Source: Knoellia sp. Soil729 (lineage in GTDB: Bacteria > Actinomycetota > Actinomycetes > Actinomycetales > Dermatophilaceae). From it: DNA of 64,000 nt. The notes under the pieces are model-generated. The model was not told the DNA's origin, made no database searches, and was given only the letters and a program-made list of their open reading frames with translations. The DNA is taken from contig NZ_LMSA01000002.1 in assembly GCF_001427985.1 (NCBI RefSeq), positions 1,294,811 to 1,358,810 of the forward strand. The letters run 5' to 3'. Positions within the stretch are counted from its first letter, which is position 1, and the number at the start of each line of letters is the position of its first letter. A program made the position numbers and the translations under genes. Shown here one piece after another: positions 43,436 to 51,375 of this stretch.

Positions 43436-43885
43436 TTACTGGCGGGTCAGCGCGGCGAGCTCCGTGGCGTAGTCCGGGAACTTCCCCACGAGGTCGTCGC
43501 GGTCCCCGAGGGTGAAGTGCTGCGGCCGGAACGCCGGGCTGCACCAGCACGACAGCAGGGTCCAGTCGCCCAGGGTGGCGGCGCCCTGCCACATGCCCTT
43601 GCGCACCAGCCTCTGGCGGTGCTTCTCGTGGAGCAGGGTGAGGCGGCCGTGGTTGCGGTGCCGGCCCTCCTTGAGGCGCAGCAGCGCCGCGGGGGCTCCG
43701 TCCAGCCACTGCCACCCCTCGTCGACCTCGAGGCGGTGCATCGCGGAGAAGCCGTCATCCGCCGGCGTGAGCAGGACGAGGATCGAGCTGAGCGCCTGGG
43801 TGCGCGGGCCCTCGACGAACCACGCGCCCTCCTGCGGGATGGGCTCCATCCTGAGGTCGGCGATGATCTGCTCGGCGGTGCGCAA
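43436..43885 (-). CDS. Cupin (DUF985-type) protein
   Basis: 149 aa from TTG 43885 with AGGAAG about 11 nt upstream. Cupin superfamily, DUF985 pattern: IPQEGAWFVEGPR, ILVLLTPADDGFSAMHRLEV, VRKGMWQGAATLGDW and SCWCSPAFRPQHFTLGDRDD. The metal-binding His set is incomplete relative to enzymatic cupins. It starts 5 nt after the stop of the deaminase gene, so it is probably the third gene of the MTA salvage operon. The function is unknown. Confidence 0.8.
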   Translation of the reverse strand: MRTAEQIIADLRMEPIPQEGAWFVEGPRTQALSSILVLLTPADDGFSAMHRLEVDEGWQWLDGAPAALLRLKEGRHRNHGRLTLLHEKHRQRLVRKGMWQGAATLGDWTLLSCWCSPAFRPQHFTLGDRDDLVGKFPDYATELAALTRQ

Positions 43886-43889
43886 TGAC

Positions 43890-45230
43890 TCAGACTTCCT
43901 GGGCTGCGTGAGCGGCGGCTGCTGCTGCGCGAGCCCTCCCCCGGCTCCTGTCGAGGAGCTGGCGCAGGTCCACCAGGGTGGCGCGGCGCTCGCTGACGAC
44001 AATCCTCCCATCGACGAGAACGTCGGTGACATCGCCCCTGCCCGCCGCGTGGACCAGCAGTGCGGGCACGTCGTGCACAGGGGTGAGGTGCGGCTGGTCG
44101 AGGTCGAGCAGCACGATGTCGGCGCGCTTGCCCACCTCGAGACTGCCGACGAGGTGCTCCATCCCGAGAGCGCGGGCGCCGTCGATCGTGGCGGCACGCA
44201 GGATGTCGACGGCGCCGATGGCCGGGTCACCGCTCGTCAGCGCGGCGAGGTGTGCTGCCTGGCGCATGGCCTGCCACATGTCGAGGTCGTTGCTGCTGGC
44301 GCACCCGTCGGTGCCGATGCCGAGGTGTATGCCGTCCGCTCGCCACCGCGTCCAGTTCAGCGCGCCGGAGGCGAGCTTGAGGTTCGAACCGGGACAGTGC
44401 GCGACGGTGACGCCCGCGGCGGCGGCGGTGGCGCGGTCCGAGTCGGTGAGGTGGACGCCGTGCCCGAAGACCACCCGGAGGGACGCGAGGGGCGGGAGGG
44501 CGCCGGCGCTCGCGAGGAGCTGGGTCGGGGTGGCGCCGAAGCGGGCCACGGTGTCGGCGTTCTCGGCCGCGTTCTCGGACACGTGCGTGTGCAGGACGCC
44601 GTCAGGGGCGAGCTCGCGCAGCAGGGACGAGACCTCGGCGAGGTGCTCCACCGAGTTGGTGTAGGTCGCGTGCGGCATCGCAGCGACCGGGACCGCGGGC
44701 CCACCGATCGAGCGGAGCACCTCGGGCCAGGCACGCAGCCCGGCCATCCGCTCCTGCCACTCCAACCCGTCCGGTCCGGGCCCGTCGAAGAAGGTCGGGC
44801 CACCCACGTGCCGCGACCCCGCTGCGACGGCTCCGCGATGTCCGGCCTCGTGGTGGAAGTACATGTCGAGCTGCGTCGTGCAGCCCCCGAGCAGGGACTC
44901 CACGGCGCCGAGGGTCGCCCCCAGCTCGACCGTCTCGGGGTCCATCACCGCACCCTCGGCCGCCCAGACGCGGGTGAGGAAGCCCTGCAGGTCGCTCCCC
45001 TCCGCGATGCCACGCAGCAGCGTCATGGGGAGGTGGGTGTGGAGGTTCACGAGACCGGGCAGGGCCAGCCGGCCCCGCCCGTCGATCACCTCGTCATCCG
45101 GCCGCGCCGGCACCTCGCCCACCTCGGCGATGACACCGTCCTCGACCGCGACCGAGACGTCGTGCAGCACCGAGTCCTCGGCGTCCACGGTGACCAGGAG
45201 CTCGAGGTCGCGGATGACGACCCTGCTCAT
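43890..45230 (-). CDS. S-adenosylhomocysteine/5'-methylthioadenosine deaminase-type amidohydrolase
   Basis: 446 aa. TIM-barrel amidohydrolase of the MtaD/TrzN group: HTH metal motif at His64/His66 (GLVNLHTHLPMTLLRG), VLHTHVSENAAEN, FGHGVHLTDSD, and GTDGCASSNDLDMWQ with the metal Asp, a close match to MTA/SAH deaminases. The predicted reaction is deamination of methylthioadenosine to methylthioinosine. 8-Oxoguanine or another purine deaminase activity is possible. The ATG overlaps the stop of the phosphorylase gene by 4 nt, linking the two steps. Confidence 0.85.
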   Translation of the reverse strand: MSRVVIRDLELLVTVDAEDSVLHDVSVAVEDGVIAEVGEVPARPDDEVIDGRGRLALPGLVNLHTHLPMTLLRGIAEGSDLQGFLTRVWAAEGAVMDPETVELGATLGAVESLLGGCTTQLDMYFHHEAGHRGAVAAGSRHVGGPTFFDGPGPDGLEWQERMAGLRAWPEVLRSIGGPAVPVAAMPHATYTNSVEHLAEVSSLLRELAPDGVLHTHVSENAAENADTVARFGATPTQLLASAGALPPLASLRVVFGHGVHLTDSDRATAAAAGVTVAHCPGSNLKLASGALNWTRWRADGIHLGIGTDGCASSNDLDMWQAMRQAAHLAALTSGDPAIGAVDILRAATIDGARALGMEHLVGSLEVGKRADIVLLDLDQPHLTPVHDVPALLVHAAGRGDVTDVLVDGRIVVSERRATLVDLRQLLDRSRGRARAAAAAAHAAQEV

Positions 45231-46003
45231 GCGTCGTCCTCGTCCGAGGCGAACACCGAGCGCGTGTGGACGAGCTCGTCGATGATGGCGAGCACCTTGG
45301 GTGCACCCGTGGTGAGCACGGCCGAGATCTCGTCCATCGTGATCGGTTCGCCCGGCCGCACGCCGGCCGCAGGGTTCACGACAAGGCTGAGGGCGGCATA
45401 CCGAAGTCCTGCTTCGACAGCGAGCGTCACCTCGGGGACGCCGGTCATCCCGGCCACGGTCCCGCCCGCGAGGGCGGCGAGCCGGATCTCGGCGGGCGAC
45501 TCGAAGCGCGGGCCGTCGAAGCAGACGTAGACGCCACCGTCGAGAACCGGCTGCTCGATCGAGCTCGCGGCCTCGAGGAGCTCGCGCCGCAGGGCCGGGT
45601 CGTAGGCCGTGGTCATGTCGGTATGCACCACCCCTTCGGGCCCGTCGCCGTCGTGGAACGTCGACTCGCGTCGCCGCGTGAAGTCGAGGAAGTCGTCGAG
45701 GACGACGATCTCGCCGGCCTCCAGGTCTGGCTCGATGCCGCCCGTGACGTTGACCGCGATGACGTCACGGACACCGAGGTCGGCCAGCGCGCGGATGATC
45801 GCGCGGTAGTTCACCCGGTGCGGCGGCACCTTGTGCCCGGCTCCGTGCCGGGTGACGAAGGCGACGGGCTGGCCGTGCCACGTCCCCCGGGTCACCGGCG
45901 TGGGCCCGTATGCCGTCTCGACCGTCTCGCTGCGCGCGTCGTCGAGCGCTTCCAGGTCGTAGAAACCGGTGCCGGCGATCATTCCCAGGGGCTGGAGGCT
46001 CAC
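45227..46003 (-). CDS. MTAP-family nucleoside phosphorylase, probably S-methyl-5'-thioinosine phosphorylase
   Basis: 258 aa from GTG 46003, fixed by TAGCGT 7 nt upstream (46011-46016). PNP/MTAP fold: LGMIAGTGFYDLEALDD, HGAGHKVPPHRVNYRA (phosphate and sugar site), and IAVNVTGGIEPDLEAGEIVV. The C-terminal part ALSLVVNPAAGVRPG, then ITMDEI, matches what I recall of Pseudomonas MTI phosphorylase better than MTA phosphorylases. With the coupled deaminase downstream, the pathway MTA to MTI to hypoxanthine plus methylthioribose-1-phosphate is predicted. A true MTAP remains possible. Confidence 0.8.
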   Translation of the reverse strand: MSLQPLGMIAGTGFYDLEALDDARSETVETAYGPTPVTRGTWHGQPVAFVTRHGAGHKVPPHRVNYRAIIRALADLGVRDVIAVNVTGGIEPDLEAGEIVVLDDFLDFTRRRESTFHDGDGPEGVVHTDMTTAYDPALRRELLEAASSIEQPVLDGGVYVCFDGPRFESPAEIRLAALAGGTVAGMTGVPEVTLAVEAGLRYAALSLVVNPAAGVRPGEPITMDEISAVLTTGAPKVLAIIDELVHTRSVFASDEDDA

Positions 46004-46010
46004 CGGCGGC

Positions 46011-46070
46011 ACGCTACCCGTGCCTTGTGTGCCTGAGCGCGAGTCCTGGGTCGCGCTCAGGCACACAAGG
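46011..46070. promoter_or_regulatory. Promoter and 20-bp palindrome between divergent genes
   Basis: The minus-strand -10 TAGCGT is at 46011-46016. Immediately beyond it a perfect 20-bp inverted repeat (46023-46042 with 46051-46070; CCTTGTGTGCCTGAGCGCGA) with an 8-nt loop occupies the space up to the plus-strand gene. It follows no gene end, so it is not a terminator; it covers the -35 area of the phosphorylase gene. Confidence 0.6.
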
Positions 46071-46096
46071 CGGGGGTGGGTGCGAGGATGCGGATC

Positions 46097-47629
46097 ATGA
46101 CGGCGACGAGGCGGGTGGCGATCGCGGCGACCGGTCCGGCCTCTCTGGCGGCCGGTCAGCTCGTCGTGGCGGACGGCGGGAACGCGGTGGACGCCGCCAT
46201 CGCGGCGGCGATCACCGCGATGAGCACCGAGCCCGGCATCGTCAGCCTCGCCGGGGCGGCCTTCGTGTCCGTGTGGCCCGCGTCCGGCTCACCCGTCGTC
46301 ATCGACGGCAACGTCGCGATGCCGGGCCTTGGGCTCGCGCGCTCGGTCTTCGGTGGTGGGGTCCGCGAGGTCGTCACCGACTACGGCGGAGGAGTGACGA
46401 TGTATGCCGGGCCCGGCTCGGTCGCGGTGCCCGGCGCCCTGTCGGCGTGCGAGAGCGCCGTGGCGCGCTTCGGCTCCCAGCCGTGGTCCGCGGTCGTGGC
46501 ACCGGCGGCCCAGGTCTGCCGCGACGGCTACCCCATCGGTGGGGCGGCCGCGAAGTACCTGGGGTTCGTCGCCGACCCCCTGTTCGGCCAGGACCCCGGT
46601 GCCCACGCCATCACTCGCCGGGCTGACGGGGAACCCTTCGTGGCAGGCGACCTGGCACGCAACCCCGACCTGTCCGTCGTGCTCACGGCCATCGCTCGCG
46701 AGGGCGCCTCGCTCCTCACGACCGGTGAGCTCGGGCGGGCGCTCGCGACCGAGATGGCAACGCACGGGGGGTTGGTCACGGAAGCCGACCTCACGGCATA
46801 CGAGGTCGTCGTCCGCGAACCGGTTCGGCGCGCGCTGGGCGAGTGGGACGTCGCACTCAACCCCCCACCGTCGGTCGGGGGACCGCTGCTGGCGGTCATG
46901 CTCGGGGAGCTCCAGCGGTCCGGGAAGCCGACGTGGGACGACATCCTGCGGATCCAGTGGGCGGTGCTGGCCTACCGGCAGCAGGTGCTCGACCGCTCGC
47001 GCGACCTCGACGCCGACGGGCACGCGCTGCTGGCCTCGGTCGAGCGCCACGGCCTCGCCGGCCTGCCGACGTCGGCGTCGACGGCGCACGTGTCGGCGGT
47101 GGACTCCGACGGTCTGGCGTGCGCGGTGACGATGTCGAGCGGCTACGGGTCGGGCGTGACCATCCCCGGGACGGGGCTGCTGCTCAACAACGCGCTCGGG
47201 GAGCCCGAGCTCAACCGGCTGGGGCTGCACGCCCTCGCGCCGGGCACGCGGCTGGCGTCCAACATGGCTCCGACCGTCGCCCGGGCCGGTGACGGGCGGG
47301 TGCTCGCGGTGGGCTCGCCCGGCGCTGACCGGATCACGACCGCGCTCATGCAGGTGCTCGCCCAGCTCTGCCTCGGTGGAGCCGACCTCGACGCGGCGGT
47401 GCAGGCGCCACGGCTGCACGTGCGGTTCGAGGAGTCAGGGGAGGCGGGCGTCGAGCACGAGGCGAGCCCAGAGCTCTCGGCGGCGGTCGCCCGGGCCGGC
47501 CTGCACGGCCTCGACCACGGCGAGCTGTCGATGTACTTCGGCGGAGTGGGTGCGGCCTACCGCGACAGCGACGGCCGGCTGCGTGCGGCCGGGGACCCTC
47601 GGCGCGAAGCCGCCGTCGCCGTCTCCTGA
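46097..47629 (+). CDS. Gamma-glutamyltransferase-family protein
   Basis: 510 aa from ATG 46097 (GAGGA 9 nt upstream; GTG 46076 and ATG 46088 are alternatives). Ntn-hydrolase of the GGT family: N-terminal ADGGNAVDAAIAAAITAMSTEPG and the autoprocessing site SASTAHVSAVDSDG with nucleophile Thr329, then MSSGYGSG and NNALGE. No signal peptide is visible, so it is probably cytoplasmic, unlike classical periplasmic GGT. It is divergent from the MTA salvage operon and convergent with the MATE gene (25-nt gap). Confidence 0.88.
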   Translation: MTATRRVAIAATGPASLAAGQLVVADGGNAVDAAIAAAITAMSTEPGIVSLAGAAFVSVWPASGSPVVIDGNVAMPGLGLARSVFGGGVREVVTDYGGGVTMYAGPGSVAVPGALSACESAVARFGSQPWSAVVAPAAQVCRDGYPIGGAAAKYLGFVADPLFGQDPGAHAITRRADGEPFVAGDLARNPDLSVVLTAIAREGASLLTTGELGRALATEMATHGGLVTEADLTAYEVVVREPVRRALGEWDVALNPPPSVGGPLLAVMLGELQRSGKPTWDDILRIQWAVLAYRQQVLDRSRDLDADGHALLASVERHGLAGLPTSASTAHVSAVDSDGLACAVTMSSGYGSGVTIPGTGLLLNNALGEPELNRLGLHALAPGTRLASNMAPTVARAGDGRVLAVGSPGADRITTALMQVLAQLCLGGADLDAAVQAPRLHVRFEESGEAGVEHEASPELSAAVARAGLHGLDHGELSMYFGGVGAAYRDSDGRLRAAGDPRREAAVAVS

Positions 47630-47653
47630 GGCTCCCTTCCCCTCGAGTCGGGT

Positions 47654-49042
47654 TCAGCGGGTGGCGCCCGTGACCATCCAGTGGTCGGTGCGGACGCGGG
47701 CCCACATGAGCACCCCGCGGATCGCCATGAAGGCGGTGAACGCCAGCCACAGCCACGTGACCGCGTTGTCCGTGCCACGCGTGCCGCCGCTGCCGTCGTC
47801 CGAGAGCAGCCAGTCGCCCATGAGGTGCACGCCGAGGATGAGCGGGAGGTAGGCGAGGAAGTTGCCGAGCATGGCCCGGGCCAGCCACCGGCCGTCACCG
47901 GCGCCGATGAGCACCCCGTCGATGACGAACGCGTAGCCGCTGAGGGGCTGTGAGAGGGCGACGACGATGAGGGCGGCGGCAATCGCCGACTGCACCGCTG
48001 GGTCACTGGTGAAGAGCCGAGGAAGGGTCGTGTGCAGCAACAGCACGAGGATGCCCAGCGCAACCCCGCTGAGGATGCCCCAGCGGACCATCAGCGTTGT
48101 CGCAGAACGCGTTCGCTCCACGTCACCAGCCCCCAGCGTCTTGCCGGTGATCGCCTGGGCCGCGATCGCGATCGCGTCGAGCGCGAAGACCAGGAAGGAC
48201 CAGATCGTCGCCGACACCTGGTAGGCCGCCAGCGGGACGTCACCGAGCCCGGCGGCGACCCACGTGGTCGTCAGGAGGACGGCGCGCAGCGCCATCGTGC
48301 GGATGAGCAGCGGTATGCCGGTGCGTGCGGCGGCGAGGATGCGACCGGGATGGGCGCGCAGCGCGACGTGGTGGCGTCCGGCCTCGCGCATGAGGACCCA
48401 GACGAGGGCGGCGGCCATGCCCGTCTGAGCGATGACGGTGCCGAGCGCGGACCCGCCGATGCCCCAGTGGAACTGGTAGACGAAGAGGAGGTTGAGGGCG
48501 ATGTTGCTCGTGAAGCCCAGGCCGCTGGCGAGGAGCGGCGTCCGGGTGTCCTGGAGCCCGCGCAGCACCCCCGTCGTGGCGAGCACGACGAGCATCGCCG
48601 GGATGCTGATGGCGGAGATGCGCAAGTAGGTGACCGCGTGCCCCAGTGCCTCGGGTGAGGCGCCGAAGAGCCGGCAGATCGGCCCGGCGAACACCGCGAC
48701 GAGCACTGCAGTGACGGCACCCAGCCCCAATGCAAGCCAGGTCCCGTCGATGCCCGCGGCAATCGCGCCGTCACGGTTGCCGGCGCCGAGCTGACGCGCC
48801 ACGACCGAGGTCGTGCCGTAGGCGAGGAAGACGAAGAGGTTGGCCGCCGTGAGGAGCATGGCGCTCGCGACGCCGAGGCCGGCGAGCTGCGGGGTGCCGA
48901 GGTGTCCGACGATCGCCGAGTCGGCGAGGAGGAAGAGCGGCTCGGCGACGAGGGCGAGGAACGCGGGGAGCGCGAGACGCAGGACCTCCCGGTGCTGGCT
49001 CGGGGTCTCCTTCCCGAGGTGGTCGGCTGTCTCGTCTGGCAC
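47654..49042 (-). CDS. MATE-family (DinF-like) multidrug efflux transporter
   Basis: 462 aa, 12 transmembrane helices in two MatE repeats (AEPLFLLADSAIVGHLGTPQ near 33-52; GKTLGAGDVERTRSATTL around the start of repeat two). It probably exports cationic drugs or metabolites by Na+ or H+ antiport. GTG 49042 is the start: TAGGTT lies exactly 6 nt upstream, a leaderless promoter. A family-1 hairpin lies just beyond the promoter. Confidence 0.92.
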   Translation of the reverse strand: MPDETADHLGKETPSQHREVLRLALPAFLALVAEPLFLLADSAIVGHLGTPQLAGLGVASAMLLTAANLFVFLAYGTTSVVARQLGAGNRDGAIAAGIDGTWLALGLGAVTAVLVAVFAGPICRLFGASPEALGHAVTYLRISAISIPAMLVVLATTGVLRGLQDTRTPLLASGLGFTSNIALNLLFVYQFHWGIGGSALGTVIAQTGMAAALVWVLMREAGRHHVALRAHPGRILAAARTGIPLLIRTMALRAVLLTTTWVAAGLGDVPLAAYQVSATIWSFLVFALDAIAIAAQAITGKTLGAGDVERTRSATTLMVRWGILSGVALGILVLLLHTTLPRLFTSDPAVQSAIAAALIVVALSQPLSGYAFVIDGVLIGAGDGRWLARAMLGNFLAYLPLILGVHLMGDWLLSDDGSGGTRGTDNAVTWLWLAFTAFMAIRGVLMWARVRTDHWMVTGATR

Positions 49043-49065
49043 ACCGCGAACCTAGCTGTCAAGAA

Positions 49066-49130
49066 CGACTTATTGCCCGTTGGGAGAGTGGCTCGCTGCC
49101 CTCGCAACTCTCCCAACGGGCAATAAGTCG
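49066..49130 (-). terminator. 24-bp hairpin (family 1, copy B)
   Basis: Perfect arms 49066-49089 and 49107-49130, 17-nt loop ending CTGCCCTCGCA. It begins 5 nt after the stop of the DUF202 gene at 49135. Compared with copy A (4988-5052), the arm positions that differ are all compensated on the other arm. Confidence 0.75.
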
Positions 49131-49134
49131 AACG

Positions 49135-49473
49135 TCAGGTGGTGAGGGTGACCCAGAGCGCCGTCGCGCCGAGCAGGACCACGGCGGCGCACACGGCGAA
49201 CACCTCGGTGGTGGCGGGCTCGAGGCCCGGTGACGGGAAGTGGTGCGCAATCCGCGAGAGGCGCACGCGTGTGTGGAAGAACGTGGCCGCCCCGGTGAGG
49301 GACGCGGCGGCCACGACCACCGCCACGAGGGCGCCGTGGTCGCCGGCCCAGCGCAGGAAGAAGAGCGAGACCACGACGAAGGACAGCGAGGTGCGCTGCC
49401 ACGCGAGCGACGTGCGCTCGGGTTGGAGTCCCGGGTCGTTGCGGCCAAGGGGCGCCTGCGGTGCCTGGGTCAC
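49135..49473 (-). CDS. DUF202 membrane protein
   Basis: 112 aa from GTG 49473, which overlaps the stop of the preceding gene (GTGA). DUF202 signature LQPERTSLAWQRTSLSFVVV at about 17-36, with three hydrophobic segments (VVVSLFFLRW, ALVAVVVAAASLTGAATFF, VFAVCAAVVLLGATALWV). Family function is not established. It is paired with another DUF202 gene, as is common. Confidence 0.85.
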   Translation of the reverse strand: MTQAPQAPLGRNDPGLQPERTSLAWQRTSLSFVVVSLFFLRWAGDHGALVAVVVAAASLTGAATFFHTRVRLSRIAHHFPSPGLEPATTEVFAVCAAVVLLGATALWVTLTT

Positions 49474-49844
49474 GGCGACCTCAGGGTGACGAGGACGAGC
49501 AGCGCGGTCGCGGCGAGCACCGACCCGATGACGAGGAAGGGCACCAGGATCGGGAAGGGCAGCGGGCGCCCCTGCCGCATCGCGCGCTCGACCCGTAGCC
49601 AGCGGGCACCCGCTCCGAGCGCCACCGCGACGCCGATGCAGATGAGCAGGACGACGAGCATGGTGCGGGTCGCCTCGTCCAGGTCGAGGTTGAACCCCTC
49701 GATCGCGACAGCGCCGGCGACGAAGGCGAGCCCGGTGCGGATCCACGCGAGGAAGGTTCGCTCGTTCGCCAGCGTGAACCGAGGGTCCGGCTCCTCGCCG
49801 CCTCCGAGGATGAGGCGAGCGTGCGAAGAGGTGGCATCGGGCAT
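49470..49844 (-). CDS. YidH-type DUF202 membrane protein
   Basis: 124 aa from ATG 49844, supported by TAGGGT 7 nt upstream (leaderless). It contains the YidH/DUF202 motif RFTLANERTFLAWIRTGLAF near 22-41 and three transmembrane helices. It is the first gene of a two-gene operon with the second DUF202 protein. Confidence 0.87.
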   Translation of the reverse strand: MPDATSSHARLILGGGEEPDPRFTLANERTFLAWIRTGLAFVAGAVAIEGFNLDLDEATRTMLVVLLICIGVAVALGAGARWLRVERAMRQGRPLPFPILVPFLVIGSVLAATALLVLVTLRSP

Positions 49845-49914
49845 GCACCAGACCCTAGCCACCACGGCTCGTGACGCTCTGTCGGGAGGCGAGCGGGCGG
49901 CATACGCTGAAGGC

Positions 49915-50190
49915 ATGTGCCGAAACATCCGTCAGCTGCACAACTTCGAGCCGCCGGCCACGGACAGCGAGGTGTATGCCGCAGCGCTGCAGTACGTGCG
50001 CAAGGTCAGTGGGTCGACCAAGCCTTCACAGGCCAACCAGGAGGCGTTCGACGCTGCGGTGCGTGAGGTTGCGGACGCGACCCAGCACCTGCTCGACCAC
50101 CTCGTGACGGCGGCGCCGCCCAAGGACCGCGAGGTCGAGGCGGCGAGGGCGCGGGCCCGGTCGGCGGAGAGGTACGGCCGAGCCGGCTGA
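49915..50190 (+). CDS. DUF2277 family protein
   Basis: 91 aa from ATG 49915. Family pattern MCRNIRQLHNFEPPATDSEV at the N-terminus, then AALQYVRKVSGSTKPSQANQ and PPKDREVEAARARARS. Small, soluble, helical; family function unknown. TACGCT lies 6 nt before the ATG (leaderless), and CGGCATAC (49898) overlaps that promoter. It is divergent from the DUF202 pair. Confidence 0.87.
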   Translation: MCRNIRQLHNFEPPATDSEVYAAALQYVRKVSGSTKPSQANQEAFDAAVREVADATQHLLDHLVTAAPPKDREVEAARARARSAERYGRAG

Positions 50191-50200
50191 CGTCCTGGGC

Positions 50201-50983
50201 TCAGCTCGGGCGGACGGTGAGGATCTGGTTGAGGCTGCCGATCAGCCCGTTCTCGTCGTGCAGGACGCTGCTCGTCAGGCCGACGCCGTTGTCCCCGAAG
50301 GTGACCGTGGTGTCGAAGCCGAGCCACCCCGGGCGGGGGGCGCGCACTAGGTGAGCGGTGAGGTCGACGTTGGGGAAGGCGACCGTGGTGGGGTCCTGCC
50401 GCACGGTCATGCCATTGGCGATGTCGAGCAGGCCCACGGCTGCCGCCGTCGGTGAGACCGGTTCGTCGGCCACGAGGGGCTCGTCGGTGCGCACCCAGAA
50501 CTGGGCTCGACCTGGGGCGATCTGGGTCCGGCGCAGGTGTGCGGTCTGGATGAAGCCACCGGGCCAGACCGTCGTGGGGTCCCAGGCAGGGGTGGCCTCG
50601 GGCGACGGGAGGTGGCCGGTGGCCGTGCCGGCGATGGTGGCGGTGTCGCGGGACTGGAGGAGCCACGCGCGCAGGATCACCGCGGGACGCCCGCCGTGGC
50701 TGAGCGTGGCTTCGACGAGCTCGATGGTTCGGCCCGGGCGCAGCACGGTGACGGTGGTGTCGACGTCGGCGACCGGAAGGGTGCCGAGGATGTCAAAGGA
50801 GAGCCGCGCGAGCGCCAGGGCCTCCTCGGGGCGCTCCGGGCGGCGCTCGCCGCGGTCGGTCTCGACGACGTGGGCGAGCAGTCCCAGGGCCGGGGCGATG
50901 TGCTGCTCCTGCTGGACCCAGGCCCCGCCGGTGTGCTCGGTGGCGACGAAGGAGGAGGCGCCGGTGCGCTCGAAGTAGGCCAT
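50201..50983 (-). CDS. Acyl-CoA thioesterase-family protein (TesB-like double hotdog)
   Basis: 260 aa from ATG 50983. Two hotdog-fold halves: YFERTGASSFVATEHTGGAW and LSFDILGTLPVADVDTTV in the first, then AFPNVDLTAHLVRAPRPGWL and GLIGSLNQILTVRPS at the end, as in 4HBT_3/TesB-like thioesterases. It probably hydrolyses acyl-CoA; chain-length preference cannot be read. It is convergent with the DUF2277 gene. No strong ribosome-binding site. Confidence 0.82.
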   Translation of the reverse strand: MAYFERTGASSFVATEHTGGAWVQQEQHIAPALGLLAHVVETDRGERRPERPEEALALARLSFDILGTLPVADVDTTVTVLRPGRTIELVEATLSHGGRPAVILRAWLLQSRDTATIAGTATGHLPSPEATPAWDPTTVWPGGFIQTAHLRRTQIAPGRAQFWVRTDEPLVADEPVSPTAAAVGLLDIANGMTVRQDPTTVAFPNVDLTAHLVRAPRPGWLGFDTTVTFGDNGVGLTSSVLHDENGLIGSLNQILTVRPS

Positions 50984-51173
50984 GGACAGATCTTGTCCCA
51001 CGACCTGTCTACTACAGGGTAGGCGAAGGGTCTTGACGGGGAATTCTGGCGGGTGGTAGGCGTCTGAGCCACATGGGCCATGTGGATGAGACACGCCCGA
51101 AAGTTTCTTTTGCGCACACCCGGTGAATGGTAAAACTGCACGTCACAGCCTTGCGCGACGTGCTGCTGCGCGC

Positions 51174-51249
51174 TTGTCCACAGGGCTGTCCACGGGCTGT
51201 GCACAACGCGGCCGGGCGTTTTGCACCAGCCGTCCACAGGTTGTCCCCA
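51174..51249 (+). promoter_or_regulatory. Cluster of five DnaA-box-like sites upstream of dnaB
   Basis: TTGTCCACA (51174-51182, exact actinobacterial consensus), CTGTCCACG (51186-51194), TTGTGCACA on the minus strand (51198-51206), CCGTCCACA (51230-51238) and TTGTCCCCA (51241-51249). The surrounding 390 nt are non-coding. dnaA and dnaN are not present, so this is not an obvious oriC; DnaA control of dnaB is the simplest reading. Confidence 0.6.
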
Positions 51250-51375
51250 ACCCCGTTTTCGTGGCCTGAGCGCAGGCGCCTAACGTGTGCAGATCGTGGA
51301 CCCGTGAGCGCTGTCAGTGCTCGCTGATGAAGTGGCCACACGGCAGACGAGTGCTTGATATGGAAGGGGCGGCGG

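Noticed and set aside
51000-51375. Chromosomal origin of replication
   Set aside because: DnaA boxes are present, but dnaA, dnaN and an obvious AT-rich unwinding element are absent; better read as a dnaB control region.
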